The notes beneath the pieces are model-generated. The model searched no databases, had not been told where the DNA came from, and saw only the letters and a list, made by a program, of their open reading frames with translations. The translations under genes and the position numbers were made by a program. A stretch of DNA of 64,000 bases from Heloderma charlesbogerti (Eukaryota; Chordata; Lepidosauria; Squamata; Helodermatidae), in contig JANEZZ010002066.1 in assembly GCA_026122225.1 (NCBI GenBank), forward strand, positions 806,001-870,000, written 5' to 3'. Below are positions 44,981-54,789 of the stretch, in pieces. The first letter of the stretch is position 1, and each line of letters opens with the position of its first letter.

Positions 44981-45358
44981 GCAGGGGCACAGGCACACAC
45001 ATTGCAATGATTTCAAGACATGGAGAAAACCGAACTAAATATTGCAGAGGGGAAGGGAAGCTGAATATGAGGTGCCATTTGGGGTATCCGAAAGCCCATA
45101 TGTATGAAGTCCAACACTTGTACATCTGAACCACAGTTTCATTTCTGGGATGTTTGTGCATTCATAATTGCAAGGTATGGGCTTGTACACATTGGAGTCT
45201 GCACGTATGTCCTATCTGAGTGTTAAATCACACACATGGACATGTGGCGGGCTGAGAAGCAAGTAAGGCACACCCAGTGGGCAGCATATGTGGATACCCT
45301 GAATTTCCCTCTGCACTCTAAATCTCCAGATGATAATGGTAATGGTGATGAAGGTAGG

Positions 45359-45887
45359 TGTCAGGGTGGACACTGAGCCCATAGAATCTCAGAGTAGTTC
45401 TGATTCTGAGGAAGAGCAGTCGCTCCTGGGAGAGGAGCACGCTCCTCTTTCCCAGGACCAACAGCTGATGGAGATTCCTCCCACCAGCATTCCTAGTTTA
45501 GTTAGCAGTCCAGGAAGTGACCGAGCACAGATAGCAGACTTGGTGGATGCGCGACGCCGAAGCAGAGAGCGGTGCCAAATGGAGGGCGCAGAAAAGAGGT
45601 GTAGTGCCCGGTTGGCACATAAACAACTGCTGCACCCAGAGGATCCAAGGGAAAAGGGGAGGGACTCTCCCTAGTCCTTAAGTTCGGGGTCTGCCAGTAA
45701 TTCCCTTTCAAACGGGGACCAACTGTTCCAACGTAGGGCATGGGTTTTCTGCTGCTCATATCTAGTTGCTAACGGTACAGTTGTTAAGTTGTAAAAGAGG
45801 AATAAAGCTTTGAAAAGAATCCCTTTGTCTGTGTCTGGACTTGGCTACTGGATTAGACTGAGAGAGGCCTCCAAGGAGCCCTTGACA
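45359..45887 (+). mobile_element. Solo LTR (copy 2)
   Basis: TGTCAGGG to TTGACA, with flanks gtagg and gcagg (4 of 5). It is the same family as 172-701. An AATAAAGC signal lies near 45803. The left 5 bp of target is the tip of a hAT element. Confidence 0.82.
45363..45674 (+). pseudogene. Open frame inside LTR copy 2
   Basis: Homologous to the frame at 176-487: the same length and stop position, the same acidic and Pro/Ser segments, but a less basic C-terminal third (ARRRSRERC in place of VRRRRRERR). No recognised domain. It is shared by descent between the LTR copies; coding function is unproven. Confidence 0.35.
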
Positions 45888-46016
45888 GCAGGGATGGCTG
45901 GACTCACCCCCGTCCACGCTGCTGGCCATTCGATGAGCCCCTTCCACCTGTCTGCCTGTTCAGCTCCCTGGACAAGCCACTGTGCAGTCCACAGGTATCC
46001 CGAGAGCACCTGGCAG

Positions 46017-46968
46017 TAGGGGTGGACGAAAGTCACTTACCTTTTCTCGCAGCTTGTTCGCGGTGGGGGGGAGCATCAGGCCGGGGGGGAGGCTTCCCTT
46101 CTCGCCCGGCCGAAATTCAGGCCGGGGGGGAGGCTTCCCGCCTCACCCGGCCGAAATTCAGGCCGGGGAGGAGGCTTCCCGCCTCGCCCGGCCGCCAACA
46201 CGAAAGTTTAAAAAAAAAAAAAAAAACGTCCCCTGATAGGCTACGTGACGATTCACGTAGCCTATCATGGCTAGATCTGGAAAGTCAGCCATGATAGGCT
46301 ACGTGAATCGTCACGTAGCCTATCACGGGTGACTTTAAAAAAAAAAAAAAAGCGCGTACGCGAATGGCGGCCCCCATAAGGAGCCGCCATTCGCGTTCCT
46401 TATTTAGTTGCTGTAGTCTACGTAAACATTTACGTAGACTACGGCGAAAATAAGGGCAACGCAAATAGCGTTGCCCTTATTTTCGCCGTAGTCTACGTAA
46501 ACATTTACGTAGACGACAGCCACCAAATAAGGAATGGGAATGGCGGCTCCCTATGGGGGCCGCCATTATCCGTACACACTTTTTTTTCTTTTTTTTTAAG
46601 TCACCCGGGATAGGCTACGTGACGATTGACGTAGCCTATCACGGCTGACTTTGCAAATCTAGCCATGATAGGCTACATGAATCGTCACGTAGCCTATCAG
46701 GGGACTTTTTTTTTTTTTCTTTCATTGCAATGGCGGGGGCGGCAGCCGGTCGAAAGACCGGCTGCCGCTCCCGTCCCGCTCGAACACCGGACGAACCGCC
46801 AGCCGGACCCACCGCCGGGAGGGACATTCAGGGAAGGTAAGTCCCGTCCCGGGGGGGTGCGGGGTGCGGGGGGGTGCAGAGGATTTCTCACCGAAACTTG
46901 TTCGGGGGGCCGAACATGTTGGCGCTTGGCCCCCCGAAGTTTCGGGGAGAAATTCTCCGCCATCCCTA
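46017..46968. mobile_element. hAT-FB type 2 element, well preserved
   Basis: The ends are TAGGGGTGGACGAAAGTCAC and TTCTCCGCCATCCCTA, with a perfect duplication cctggcag (46009-46016 and 46969-46976). Three GGCCGGGG-GGAGGCTTCCC units follow the left donor motif. Hairpins with GACGATTC/GAATCGTC cores lie at 46232-46268, 46286-46327, 46607-46642 and 46663-46700; CTACGTAAAC hairpins lie at 46417-46442 and 46488-46515. The large inverted repeat is centred near 46460. GGTAAGTCCC is near 46836. Confidence 0.95.
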
Positions 46969-47494
46969 CCTGGCAGTCGCCCAACCTCTCAGGGAGCAGC
47001 CGTTTTGCAAAAAAAAAAAAGACAGCTTGGGTTTTTCCGTATGTGTAACCTTTTGTAAATGGCAGCCGTAAAGGGGCCATTTACACAATATTACAGCTGT
47101 AAATATTGCCTGTAATGTTGCACAAATAGCGCCTTTACAGCCACCATTACGTCTACCAAAAACCCAAGCCACCATTTTTTATTTATTTATTTTGCAAAAT
47201 AGCAGCTCGCTGAGGGAATGGGCAATCGCTGGGTGCTCATGGACTGCATGGCAGCTCGGTGAAGGGGTCTGGTAAGCGTGGCAGTCTGCAGACTGGGGTC
47301 TGGGAGGCCAAGTGGGAGGGAGTCTGATGGACTCCACCCCATTCTCGGACTCCCGGGACATCCCTAGGTGAAGGTACCTTGCAGCCAAAGATTGGCTGGC
47401 TAACAACCAGTATGTAAAAATCAAATCTCATGTGCAATTTCCATTCATTTCAATGGGGATTATGCAGAAGAGTTTCCTTGCAGATCATATGTAA

Positions 47495-47587
47495 TTAAGG
47501 CTGCAACCCTATACACATTTACCTGGGAATAAGACCCATTGAACTCCATGTGGCTTAATTCTGAGTAGTCATGTGTAGGATTAAAGC
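47495..47587. repeat. Short palindromic MITE
   Basis: 'gctgcaaccctatacacatt' is inverted at the right as 'catgtgtaggattaaagcc'; the centre is 'ctgggaataagacccattga' with 'gtggcttaattctgagtag'. Confidence 0.75.
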
Positions 47588-47606
47588 CTAAGTAAGTTAA
47601 TATTAG

Positions 47607-47949
47607 GGCCACGGTGGCTTAGTGGTTAAGACGCGGAACTGCAGACTGGAAGGTCGGCAGGTCAGCAGTTCGAGACCTGAGTGCTACGTGACAGAGTGAG
47701 CTCCCGTCTTCAGTCCCAGCTTCTGCCAACCTAGCAGTTCGAAAGCAAGAAATTGCAAGTAGATAAATAGGTACTGCCTCGGCGGGAAAGTTAACAGCGT
47801 TCCGTGCACCTTGGTGTTCAGTCATGCCGGCCACATGACCATGGAAGCATCTTTGGACAGCGCTGGCTCTTCGGCTTAGAAACGGGGATGAGCACCGCAC
47901 CCTAGAGTCGGACACGACTGGTTGGGGACACCTTTACCTTTACCTTTTT
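47607..47949 (+). repeat. Full-length tRNA-derived SINE with a BovB-like 3' end
   Basis: The head 'ggtggcttagtggttaagac' fits an A box and 'agttcgagacc' a B box for RNA polymerase III. The tail 'agagtcggacacgactggtt' shares AGTCGGACACGACT with the BovB 3' end at 61601-61614 and ends in (CTTTAC)n. The TSD aagttaatattag / aagttaatactag (13 bp, one mismatch) fixes both ends. Sauria-type SINEs are known to use BovB for retroposition. Confidence 0.92.
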
Positions 47950-47962
47950 AAGTTAATACTAG

Positions 47963-49132
47963 CTACTTTTTGCCATAAGCTATAAGAACAACTACAATAT
48001 CAAAACAAAGTATAATCCAGACACAGTGCTTACAGAATTACAGTTCCTGACAAGAACCGTAATTAGATACACAGAATCTAGGCTGTCCAAAACTCCTAGG
48101 GCCCATTGGCTTTCTGTTTAAAAAGAGTGGCCCTTTCAGATAACCATTCTGAGCATCTCTGTAATTTCTCCTGTTTGTATTTCCCCATTAATAACAGCAT
48201 ATTTGCTGTAATTTCCTCAACCTTCCCTTTTGTTCTTTTCCAGAGTTCTGAGAGGTATTCTAACATTAATAAAAGCCAAGCACAGGCAATGCCATCAAGG
48301 CAGGATTATTCACACAGACCAACATTTCGGAATGGTGGGTGTATACACGCTGTAAATTCAGCCTGCAATACACAGGAAAACAGATGGCAATGTCAACTTA
48401 ATCAATTGTTCATCCCAATACTTCTTCAGCAGTTGGCCCTTATTACAATTGCAGGACTGGCTTACCATAGTAGGGGGGAAAAAATCAATCAGCTGAATTT
48501 TCTAAGCCCTGAAAATAACAGCAGAAGCATAACAAGAAATACCAATAGCAAATAACCCTATTATTCTGCCAAATAACAGGGGAAACGACATTTTCCACCC
48601 AACAAAATGCCAGAAATTCTTTCAGGACATGATTGCAAACAAAAGAGATGCGGTGGTCATTGTATGCTTCCACTTGTAAAGACAGCTCTACCTTCTGTCC
48701 TCAACCATCAGTCAGCATTCCATGCTTGATCCTTATTGGGCTGCTTGGGATCCCTGGGCGCAGATGGCTTCCTACTTGCATCTCAGAGGCAGTGGGTTGG
48801 CCACTGTTTGAACAGAATACTGGACCTGATAGGCCTTTGTTCTGACTCAGTATCACTCTTCTGACTCAGTATCACTCAGTATCTGACTCAGTATCATGTA
48901 TCACTATGTGCCTAAGATGGTGCCCCTTTGACAAGCCAAGGAGCCACATTCAAAGGACTGTGGCTGTTACTGATATATACTAAATTCTATATCCTATATA
49001 GGAATAAGAAACATATGTGTAAATATGCACATAGATGGGGCAAGATAAATTAATAGTTATAATTTATCTTGCACCATCTATGAACATAACCCTTTCAGGG
49101 TTAATAGAAGCAAAAGGCAACATATAGGGATG
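47963..49132. other. Mostly unassigned; a decayed SINE near 48690-48850
   Basis: 'cagtgggttggccactg' and 'gacctgataggcctttgttc' resemble the body of the 31398 SINE. A triplicated 'ctgactcagtatcact' lies at about 48842-48895. No gene is seen. Confidence 0.35.
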
Positions 49133-49412
49133 TATGAGCATTTCATTTTTGCTCACAAAACATGTGAGTATGTCCCATCCAAAGCTCCGATCACAAGCAT
49201 GTGTCTGCTCAAAATATTTGTAAACTGTCGAACACAGACTCACGTTTGTCTCAATCCCGATTTCTCATTCGATTTGTGCAACTTTCCTAATTTACACAAA
49301 TTTCCTCCATGGATCAAATCACCCCCACTCTAGTCTATGGAGGAAAGTTATGCAAATTAGGAAATTTGCACAAATTTGGGAAAACTCACAGAAATTTGGG
49401 GAAACTAATACT
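49133..49412. mobile_element. hAT-like left part
   Basis: TAGGGATGTATGAGCATTTC begins an AT-rich palindromic text ('acacaaatttcctccatgga' with 'gaaatttgcacaaatttggg'). The right terminus is displaced or lost beyond the SINE. Confidence 0.5.
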
Positions 49413-49663
49413 GAGAGCCAGTGTGGTGTAGCGGTGAGAGTGTTGGACCGGGAGTTGGGAGATCGGGGTTCTTGTCCCCACTCGGCCATGAACATTCATT
49501 GGGTAACTTTGGGCCAGTCACAGACTCCCAGCCCAACCTACCTCACAGGGTTGTTGTTGTGAGGATAAAATGGAGAGGAGGGGGATTATGTATGCCGCCT
49601 TGGAAAAAGGAGGGAAAAGGGTGGGATATTAATGTAATAAATAAAAATAAATAAATAAATAAA
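49413..49663 (+). repeat. tRNA-derived SINE
   Basis: Head 'tggtgtagcggtgagagtgt', decayed B box 'ggggttcttgtcccc', tail 'ataaataaaaataaataaat'. Same family as 42973-43205. Confidence 0.85.
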
Positions 49664-50190
49664 ACTCCAGTCTGACCGCTGCTTGATTTGCACAGCAAGA
49701 CAATATTCGTAGAGTCCTGGCAAACGTGAAGATTGCTCATTTGCCTATCGCTAGCAGTACACTATCTAAATTTTGAAAAGAAACAGGCAAGAACAAATAG
49801 GGGAAGAATATATACAAATGCAATGACACATACAAAGGCTTGGGTTCTTTATAAGGTTGAAGGCTGTGGGATTTAAACCAAAGGCTTTGTAGAAAAGGAG
49901 TAAGAGGAAAGATCTGAAGGATGAGGTTGAGATCCAGGCATGGTGGTGTTTGAGGGAGGAGTTCCAGGCCTAAAAGAGCAGCAAGGGTGAATGGACACAG
50001 TCATTTCAGGAAGCAAGAGACCTTTGGATGGCTGAGGGTGGGAGGCATAAAGGTCATGGGTAGATTGATACCAGGATAAGATATGGGGATGTTGTCCATT
50101 CTTTATGTGTTTGCTGCAGGTGTAACACCAGTATACTTTCAATAATCATGTTTTTTGCCACATAAAGGCATGGAGCTGCCCTCAACGACT
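49664..50190. other. No recognised feature
   Basis: Unassigned. Confidence 0.35.
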
Positions 50191-50195
50191 GGGGA

Positions 50196-50390
50196 GGCTC
50201 ATAGCTCAGTGTTAAAGTACATACTTGATTTTACATATAGAAAATCTCAGGTTCAATTCCTAGTATCTCCAGGTAGGTTTGGGAAAGAACCCTGTCTGTC
50301 TAAGATGCAAGATATATGCTGTCAAATGCCAATCAAGGCTAGACGTGCCAGTAGTCTGATTCAGTAGGATGCAGCTTCTCGTATTCCAGG
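50196..50390 (+). repeat. tRNA-derived SINE
   Basis: 'ggctcatagctcagtgttaa' (A box), 'aggttcaattcct' (B box), then 'tctccaggtaggtttgggaa' and 'ggatgcagcttctcg'. Same family as 31398-31586. Confidence 0.75.
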
Positions 50391-50842
50391 CACGAACATT
50401 TGAACTTGACATAATTTCCCATAAAGCATTTCTAAACATCTGTAGTATACTATCTCATTCTGACAGAAAGCATCTCTAAAGAAGAAGAAAAAGAATGCCT
50501 TGGAGAAAAGGCTGAACATCCCCCACCCTCCCCACTTCTTCTAACCCTATTTAATGCATCTTCCCGAACATCAGGGAAAAACAGACAAACCGACAAACAA
50601 AAACACTACATTATAGGCTCTGTCTGCCTGTCTGTCTGCCTGCCTGCCTGTCCTTCTCTCCTCCTTTTTTGGCAATTGGCGAGGATGATGGAAGTTGTGA
50701 TGGCTGTGTCACCCCCTAAGTAGGCCAGAAAAGGGAACAAATAGTGTGGCCACTTATGCCTCCCCCCTGCAAAAAAGAGGATAGAGATTTGCATGCAATT
50801 TGCCTATGCTAGTGTATATGCTTAGATGAAGATATAGATATA
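50391..50842. other. No recognised feature; short CTGT/CTGC repeat
   Basis: A tetranucleotide run of CTGT/CTGC lies at about 50621-50652. No gene. Confidence 0.35.
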
Positions 50843-51078
50843 GTCTTCAGTCCCAGCTTCTGCCAACCTAGCAGTTCAAAAGCAAGACATTGCAAGTAGA
50901 TAAATAGGCACCGCCTCGGCGGGAAAGGTAACAGCGTTCCGTGCACCTCAGTGTTCAGTCATGCCAGCCACATGACCACGGAAGCGTCTTCAGCAGCACT
51001 GGCTCTTCGGCTTAGAAACGGGGATGAGCACCGCACCCTAGAGTCGGACACGACTGGTTGGGGACACCTTTACTTTAT
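50843..51078 (+). repeat. BovB-tailed SINE, head missing
   Basis: It starts at 'gtcttcagtcccagcttctg', so the tRNA-like part is lost. The body and 'agagtcggacacgactggtt' tail match 47607-47949. Confidence 0.88.
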
Positions 51079-51260
51079 AGAAGCACGCTATATTTCACCA
51101 TAGTGGGGAAGACTCTGACCAGGTGGTCTCTGTGCCAGCTGTCCAGCTTGCTGTTCAGGTGGTCACTGTGGATGGGTAACTCCAAGACCCCAGCTGCTTT
51201 CCCTTGTGATGGCTCTTTATCTTTAGAAGGGCCTTGGACTGGGCAGTCCTTCCAACAGAG

Positions 51261-52182
51261 CAGCAGTGGGCAATATCTGTGGACCTCCAGATATTGTTGG
51301 ACTACAACTCCCATCAGCCCTAGTCAGCATGGTGTAGGGATGTCCGAATCAGCAAAACTCGAGCTTGCTGAAGTTCTCTGAATTGTCTCAAGGCTCATTC
51401 ATTCTGACTCAAATCTGTATGAGATTGTAAGCTTTTTTTTTCTTTTTGCATGAAAAACCATGCATATTTTTGTGCGTATTTTTCAAATGTACTCACCATT
51501 TGTGTACATTTTTAAAGTGCACTCATTCTTTTTCCAAGTTACGCATCTTTTCATGCACATTTTTCAAATGCACGCATGCTGTCCAACACATTTTTTTGAT
51601 ATGTGAATCACATTGCAAGCTCAGAAATGTACAGATACAGATGTCACAGGTGTCTGTTATGGGGTGGAGTCTGATGGACTCCAGCCCACTCGGGCTGCTG
51701 GACTGGGTTCCGCTGACCCCGCCAGCCGGCCACCCTCCCTTGCCACTGGATGGCCTGACACGCCTCCAATCTTGCATAAAAGGTGGCTTTATGGCTGCCA
51801 TTTCCATAAAAGGCCTTTTATGCAGCATGAGCCACCATTTTATGCAAAATGGCAGCTTGCTAAGGGACCAGACGGCTGTACAATGGTCGCCAGGTGCTCA
51901 TCAGGCCATCCAGTGGCTCACGTGGCAACCAGGGGAAGGCAGCAGCATGGGTTCAGTGAGCGCCTGATGAGCGTGGACACAGGGACGTCCATCCATCCTC
52001 ATATATGAACTTTGACTGCAGATTGCATCTGAATCCATCTTCAGTCCAGGAGGTGCAAACCAGGTAAAATTCTGATCAAAAACAAACTGAAATGAATTTC
52101 TCATACATCCCTAGCATGGTGAGAGATGATGGAATTTGTAGTCCTACAACATTAGGAGGGCCACAGATTACCCACTCCTGAA
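51261..52182. mobile_element. hAT-like MITE split by another hAT-like element
   Basis: The outer ends are CAGCAGTGGGCAA and TTACCCACTCCTG with flanks caacagag and aaacagag (7 of 8); 'ggactacaactcccatcagc' and 'atttgtagtcctacaaca' are its inner inverted parts, separated by the insertion. Confidence 0.75.
51335..52113. mobile_element. hAT-like element nested in the MITE above
   Basis: The ends are TAGGGATGTCCGAATC and TCATACATCCCTA, with a perfect duplication gcatggtg (51327-51334 and 52114-52121). The middle (about 51656-52008) resembles the right part of 45355-47366 ('tctgatggactcca'), so it may itself be composite. Confidence 0.88.
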
Positions 52183-52427
52183 ACAGAGGATGCCTGCAAA
52201 TAGAGGACTATGCTCTGTAAAGTAGGACTCATGCTCACCCTAGGAACCAATGTAGTAACTTAACCCAGGCCCAGGCTGCAGTAGATATGGTCAGTGTCCA
52301 TACCATCTTCTCCTCACGTCATATTCTCAGTTAGAGCTTTGGCGCTTATCTATGCCACATGGTATTTATCCCACCCCCGCCCCCATATGCCACATGGGGA
52401 TACTGTGGTGTCACTTATAGAGTTCAT

Positions 52428-52486
52428 AGAATCATAGGGCTGGAAGGGGCCTACAAGACCATCAAGTCCAACCCCCTGCTCAATGC
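52428..52486 (-). mobile_element. CR1 3' terminus fragment
   Basis: 'catagaatcatagggctgga' and 'tccaaccccctgctcaatgc' are the reverse of the CR1 3' end, about 60 bp. Confidence 0.8.
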
Positions 52487-53545
52487 TTCTTCTTTGCTGA
52501 AGCTTCTTCTGCACTTACGTTGCTCTTCCCGGGGGTTAAAGAGGGGGCAAAAGCTCCTTCAGCAAACAGGAAGTAGCTTCATATCTTCTTGGCATGAGCA
52601 GAAGAGAGGGAGAAAAGGAAGCATACGTGAGGGCCATTTGCCCAAATGTAGATTAAAATGTGGGTGACATGGAGGGGCAGCTCTGGGGGCCAGCTGTGTT
52701 TGGCAGGGCATTGGCTCAGCTACCCTTGGCTCCTGCCACAGGAAATGATTTGGCTTCTTGGGTTACAGCAGGCATGCATAAGCACATGCATTTCCATAAT
52801 TTCCTCTGCAATCACGAGGGCTGGAGACTTAGTAATAATTCACACCATTGAGCACAGAACACACAGCTGGTGCTATTTTGGCATCACGATGTTCAGTGCA
52901 GGTGTAGAAGGGCTGGCTTGAGAAATGAGCCCAGGCAGTTAGAGCTCATAGATATCTCAGCCGAGATCTCAGATCGGTTTGCTGTTGTTTTTGCAAGATA
53001 CACAAGAGCTGGAGAAAAAAATGGATTCTAGGACCTGCTTTTCAGTTAGCGCTGGCAACACTACTAAGCTTCATTATGTACCAAACTGCTCACAAGAGTG
53101 TCTGTCAGTATCTGTTCTGTTGTTTTCATTCGTATTGATGGATTGTACCTGTATTGCAGCTTTTGGGGCCTTCAACCACTCTCAAAAATATAACCATAAC
53201 AGTGCAAGCGTTACATAGCAGTAACCCTCACAAGTCACATAAACCAACAATAGGTAACAAGATCACAAAATCAGCAGCCAGAAACATTTGAGGATGGAAA
53301 TATATGTTGTGCTCAATGCAGGCAAAGCCCTGTGTCAAGTTCCTCCAGCACTCATAAATTTTAAGCCTGTGTTTTTCAAGATTTTGAATCCAGGGATCTC
53401 TTCTAAATTTACACAAGCTTACGGCGGTGGGCAGGGCATCAGAGAGGGGAAACAAACTCAGTGCTATCTATTCCATTGGCATGCATGCAGAGGGCAGGGT
53501 GCATGTGTGCACAACCTGTTGCATATCAGAACCTAGAACCTGTTA
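52487..53545. other. No recognised gene or repeat
   Basis: About 1 kb of mixed DNA. The small frames carry no recognisable domain. Confidence 0.4.
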
Positions 53546-53680
53546 AGGTGCAATCCTATGCATGTTCATAGAGAAAAAAATGTCCTACAACTCCCAGCAT
53601 TCCCCAGCCAACATGGCTGGCTGGAGACTGACGGGAGTTGTGGGACTTTCTGCCTAAACATGCATAGGGTTGCTTCCTTA
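53546..53680. mobile_element. Short MITE with AAGGTGCAATCCTATGCATG termini
   Basis: The left end is inverted at the right as CATGCATAGGGTTGCTTCCTT. The centre has 'actcccagcattccccagcc' and its inverse. TTA and TAA at the junctions would fit a 3-bp duplication of PIF/Harbinger type; this is tentative. Confidence 0.65.
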
Positions 53681-53691
53681 ATGAATATTAC

Positions 53692-54280
53692 TAGGGATGT
53701 ACAAAAGTCACTTACCTTTTTGAAGCGTGATATCCACTCCGTCCCACCCCCAGAAATTCTCCCCAGCTGGCTCACTCGCCGCGACTCCGTGGAGCCGCTG
53801 GCCGGGGCCACCCGCAGCCAGACATCCAGCCTCTGGGCAGCCTGCACAGGGACGCAAATGGCGGCCGCTGTAGCCGCTGCCATTTGCACCCCTGTCTTTT
53901 GCTGTAGTAGGCTATGTAAATATTTGTATAGCCTATCACAGCAAAAAAAAAAAGGGAACGCAAATGGCGGCCGCTGTAGCCACCTCCATTTGCATTCCAC
54001 CTTTTTTTTTTTTGCTGTGATAGGCTATGTAAATACTTATGTAGCCTATCACGGCCTCCGCAGGGATGCAAATGGCATCCCTGCATTAGCCGTGATAGGC
54101 TACGTATTTATGTAGCCTATCACAGCTATAATGAAGAAGAGAATGATGGCCACAGACGCAGATGCCATTTGCAAACCAGCGCGAATGGCAGCAGGTAAGT
54201 GCTCCGTTTTGCGCGCCTTTCGCGGGGTGGGGGGGCGGGGGGCTTCGTTCCACCACAGATTTTGGGGGACCATTAATACC
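53692..54280. mobile_element. hAT-FB element, right terminus lost
   Basis: The left end is TAGGGATGTACAAAAGTCAC. Hairpins lie at about 53906-53942, 54015-54053 and 54091-54123. GGTAAGTGC is near 54193. The GC-rich right zone breaks off at about 54275 ('ttttgggggaccattaatac') with no CATCCCTA. Confidence 0.85.
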
Positions 54281-54326
54281 AAACTTAAAGAGCTGCCCTG
54301 GTTGTCATTTAGTTGCCAGGCACAAT

Positions 54327-54727
54327 ATGTATGAGAGTTTCATTCTGCTTCATTTTTTTACTCGAATTTGCCCCATGAGCACCTCTGAATGTTCAAAATA
54401 TAAGCATGAGCATATTTTTTCCAGTAGAAGCTCACATGTTTCCAACCTTGCATACATGTTCTAAAGTGCACTGTAAAAATGTGCACTTTTAAAATGCACA
54501 TTTTTCAAAAGTTTTCACACCACAGTCTATGGGTGCGGGGGGGGAGTGCACATTTGGATACATACTTACCAAAAATGTGCAGTTCTCCCATTCAAAATGC
54601 ACACTTGTCCCATTGAAATGAGAAGAAAACCAGATAGCCATTGAACACGGGATCGAGGTGACCTGAGCTTCAAATGGAGTTCAGAGAATCCCAGCAATCT
54701 TGAACATCATTTATCCCCCTTCCCTAG
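54327..54727. mobile_element. hAT-like element with a clipped left tip
   Basis: A perfect duplication ggcacaat (54319-54326 and 54728-54735) surrounds ATGTATGAGAG ... CTTCCCTA. The expected TAGGG is missing at the left, so the first five bases were lost exactly at the junction. Confidence 0.75.
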
Positions 54728-54789
54728 GCACAATTCAAAATGGGGGTCTTGATCATTAATGAACAGCCCAGGTCCAGATTATCAGAAGG

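Larger units (their letters stand above)
45355..47366. mobile_element. hAT-like element carrying a solo LTR and a hAT-FB type 2 copy
   Basis: TAGG at 45355-45358 is the left tip; the element resumes after the LTR at 45893 as GATGGCTGGAC, is interrupted at 46017-46968, and ends GGGACATCCCTA at 47366. Flanks gatgaagg and ggtgaagg match at 7 of 8. Its right half ('tctgatggactcca', 'aaatggcagccgtaaagggg') resembles the interior of 51335-52113. Confidence 0.75.

Noticed and set aside
47607..47680. Possible tRNA gene with A and B boxes
   Set aside because: It is the head of a SINE with a 13-bp duplication and a BovB-like tail.
49130..49740. Matching right terminus for the hAT-like left end at 49133
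   Set aside because: 'gcctatcgcta' near 49744 is not a convincing CATCCCTA end and the flanks do not match.
53558..54115. 185-codon frame
   Set aside because: It also runs through hAT-FB hairpins; no transposase motif.
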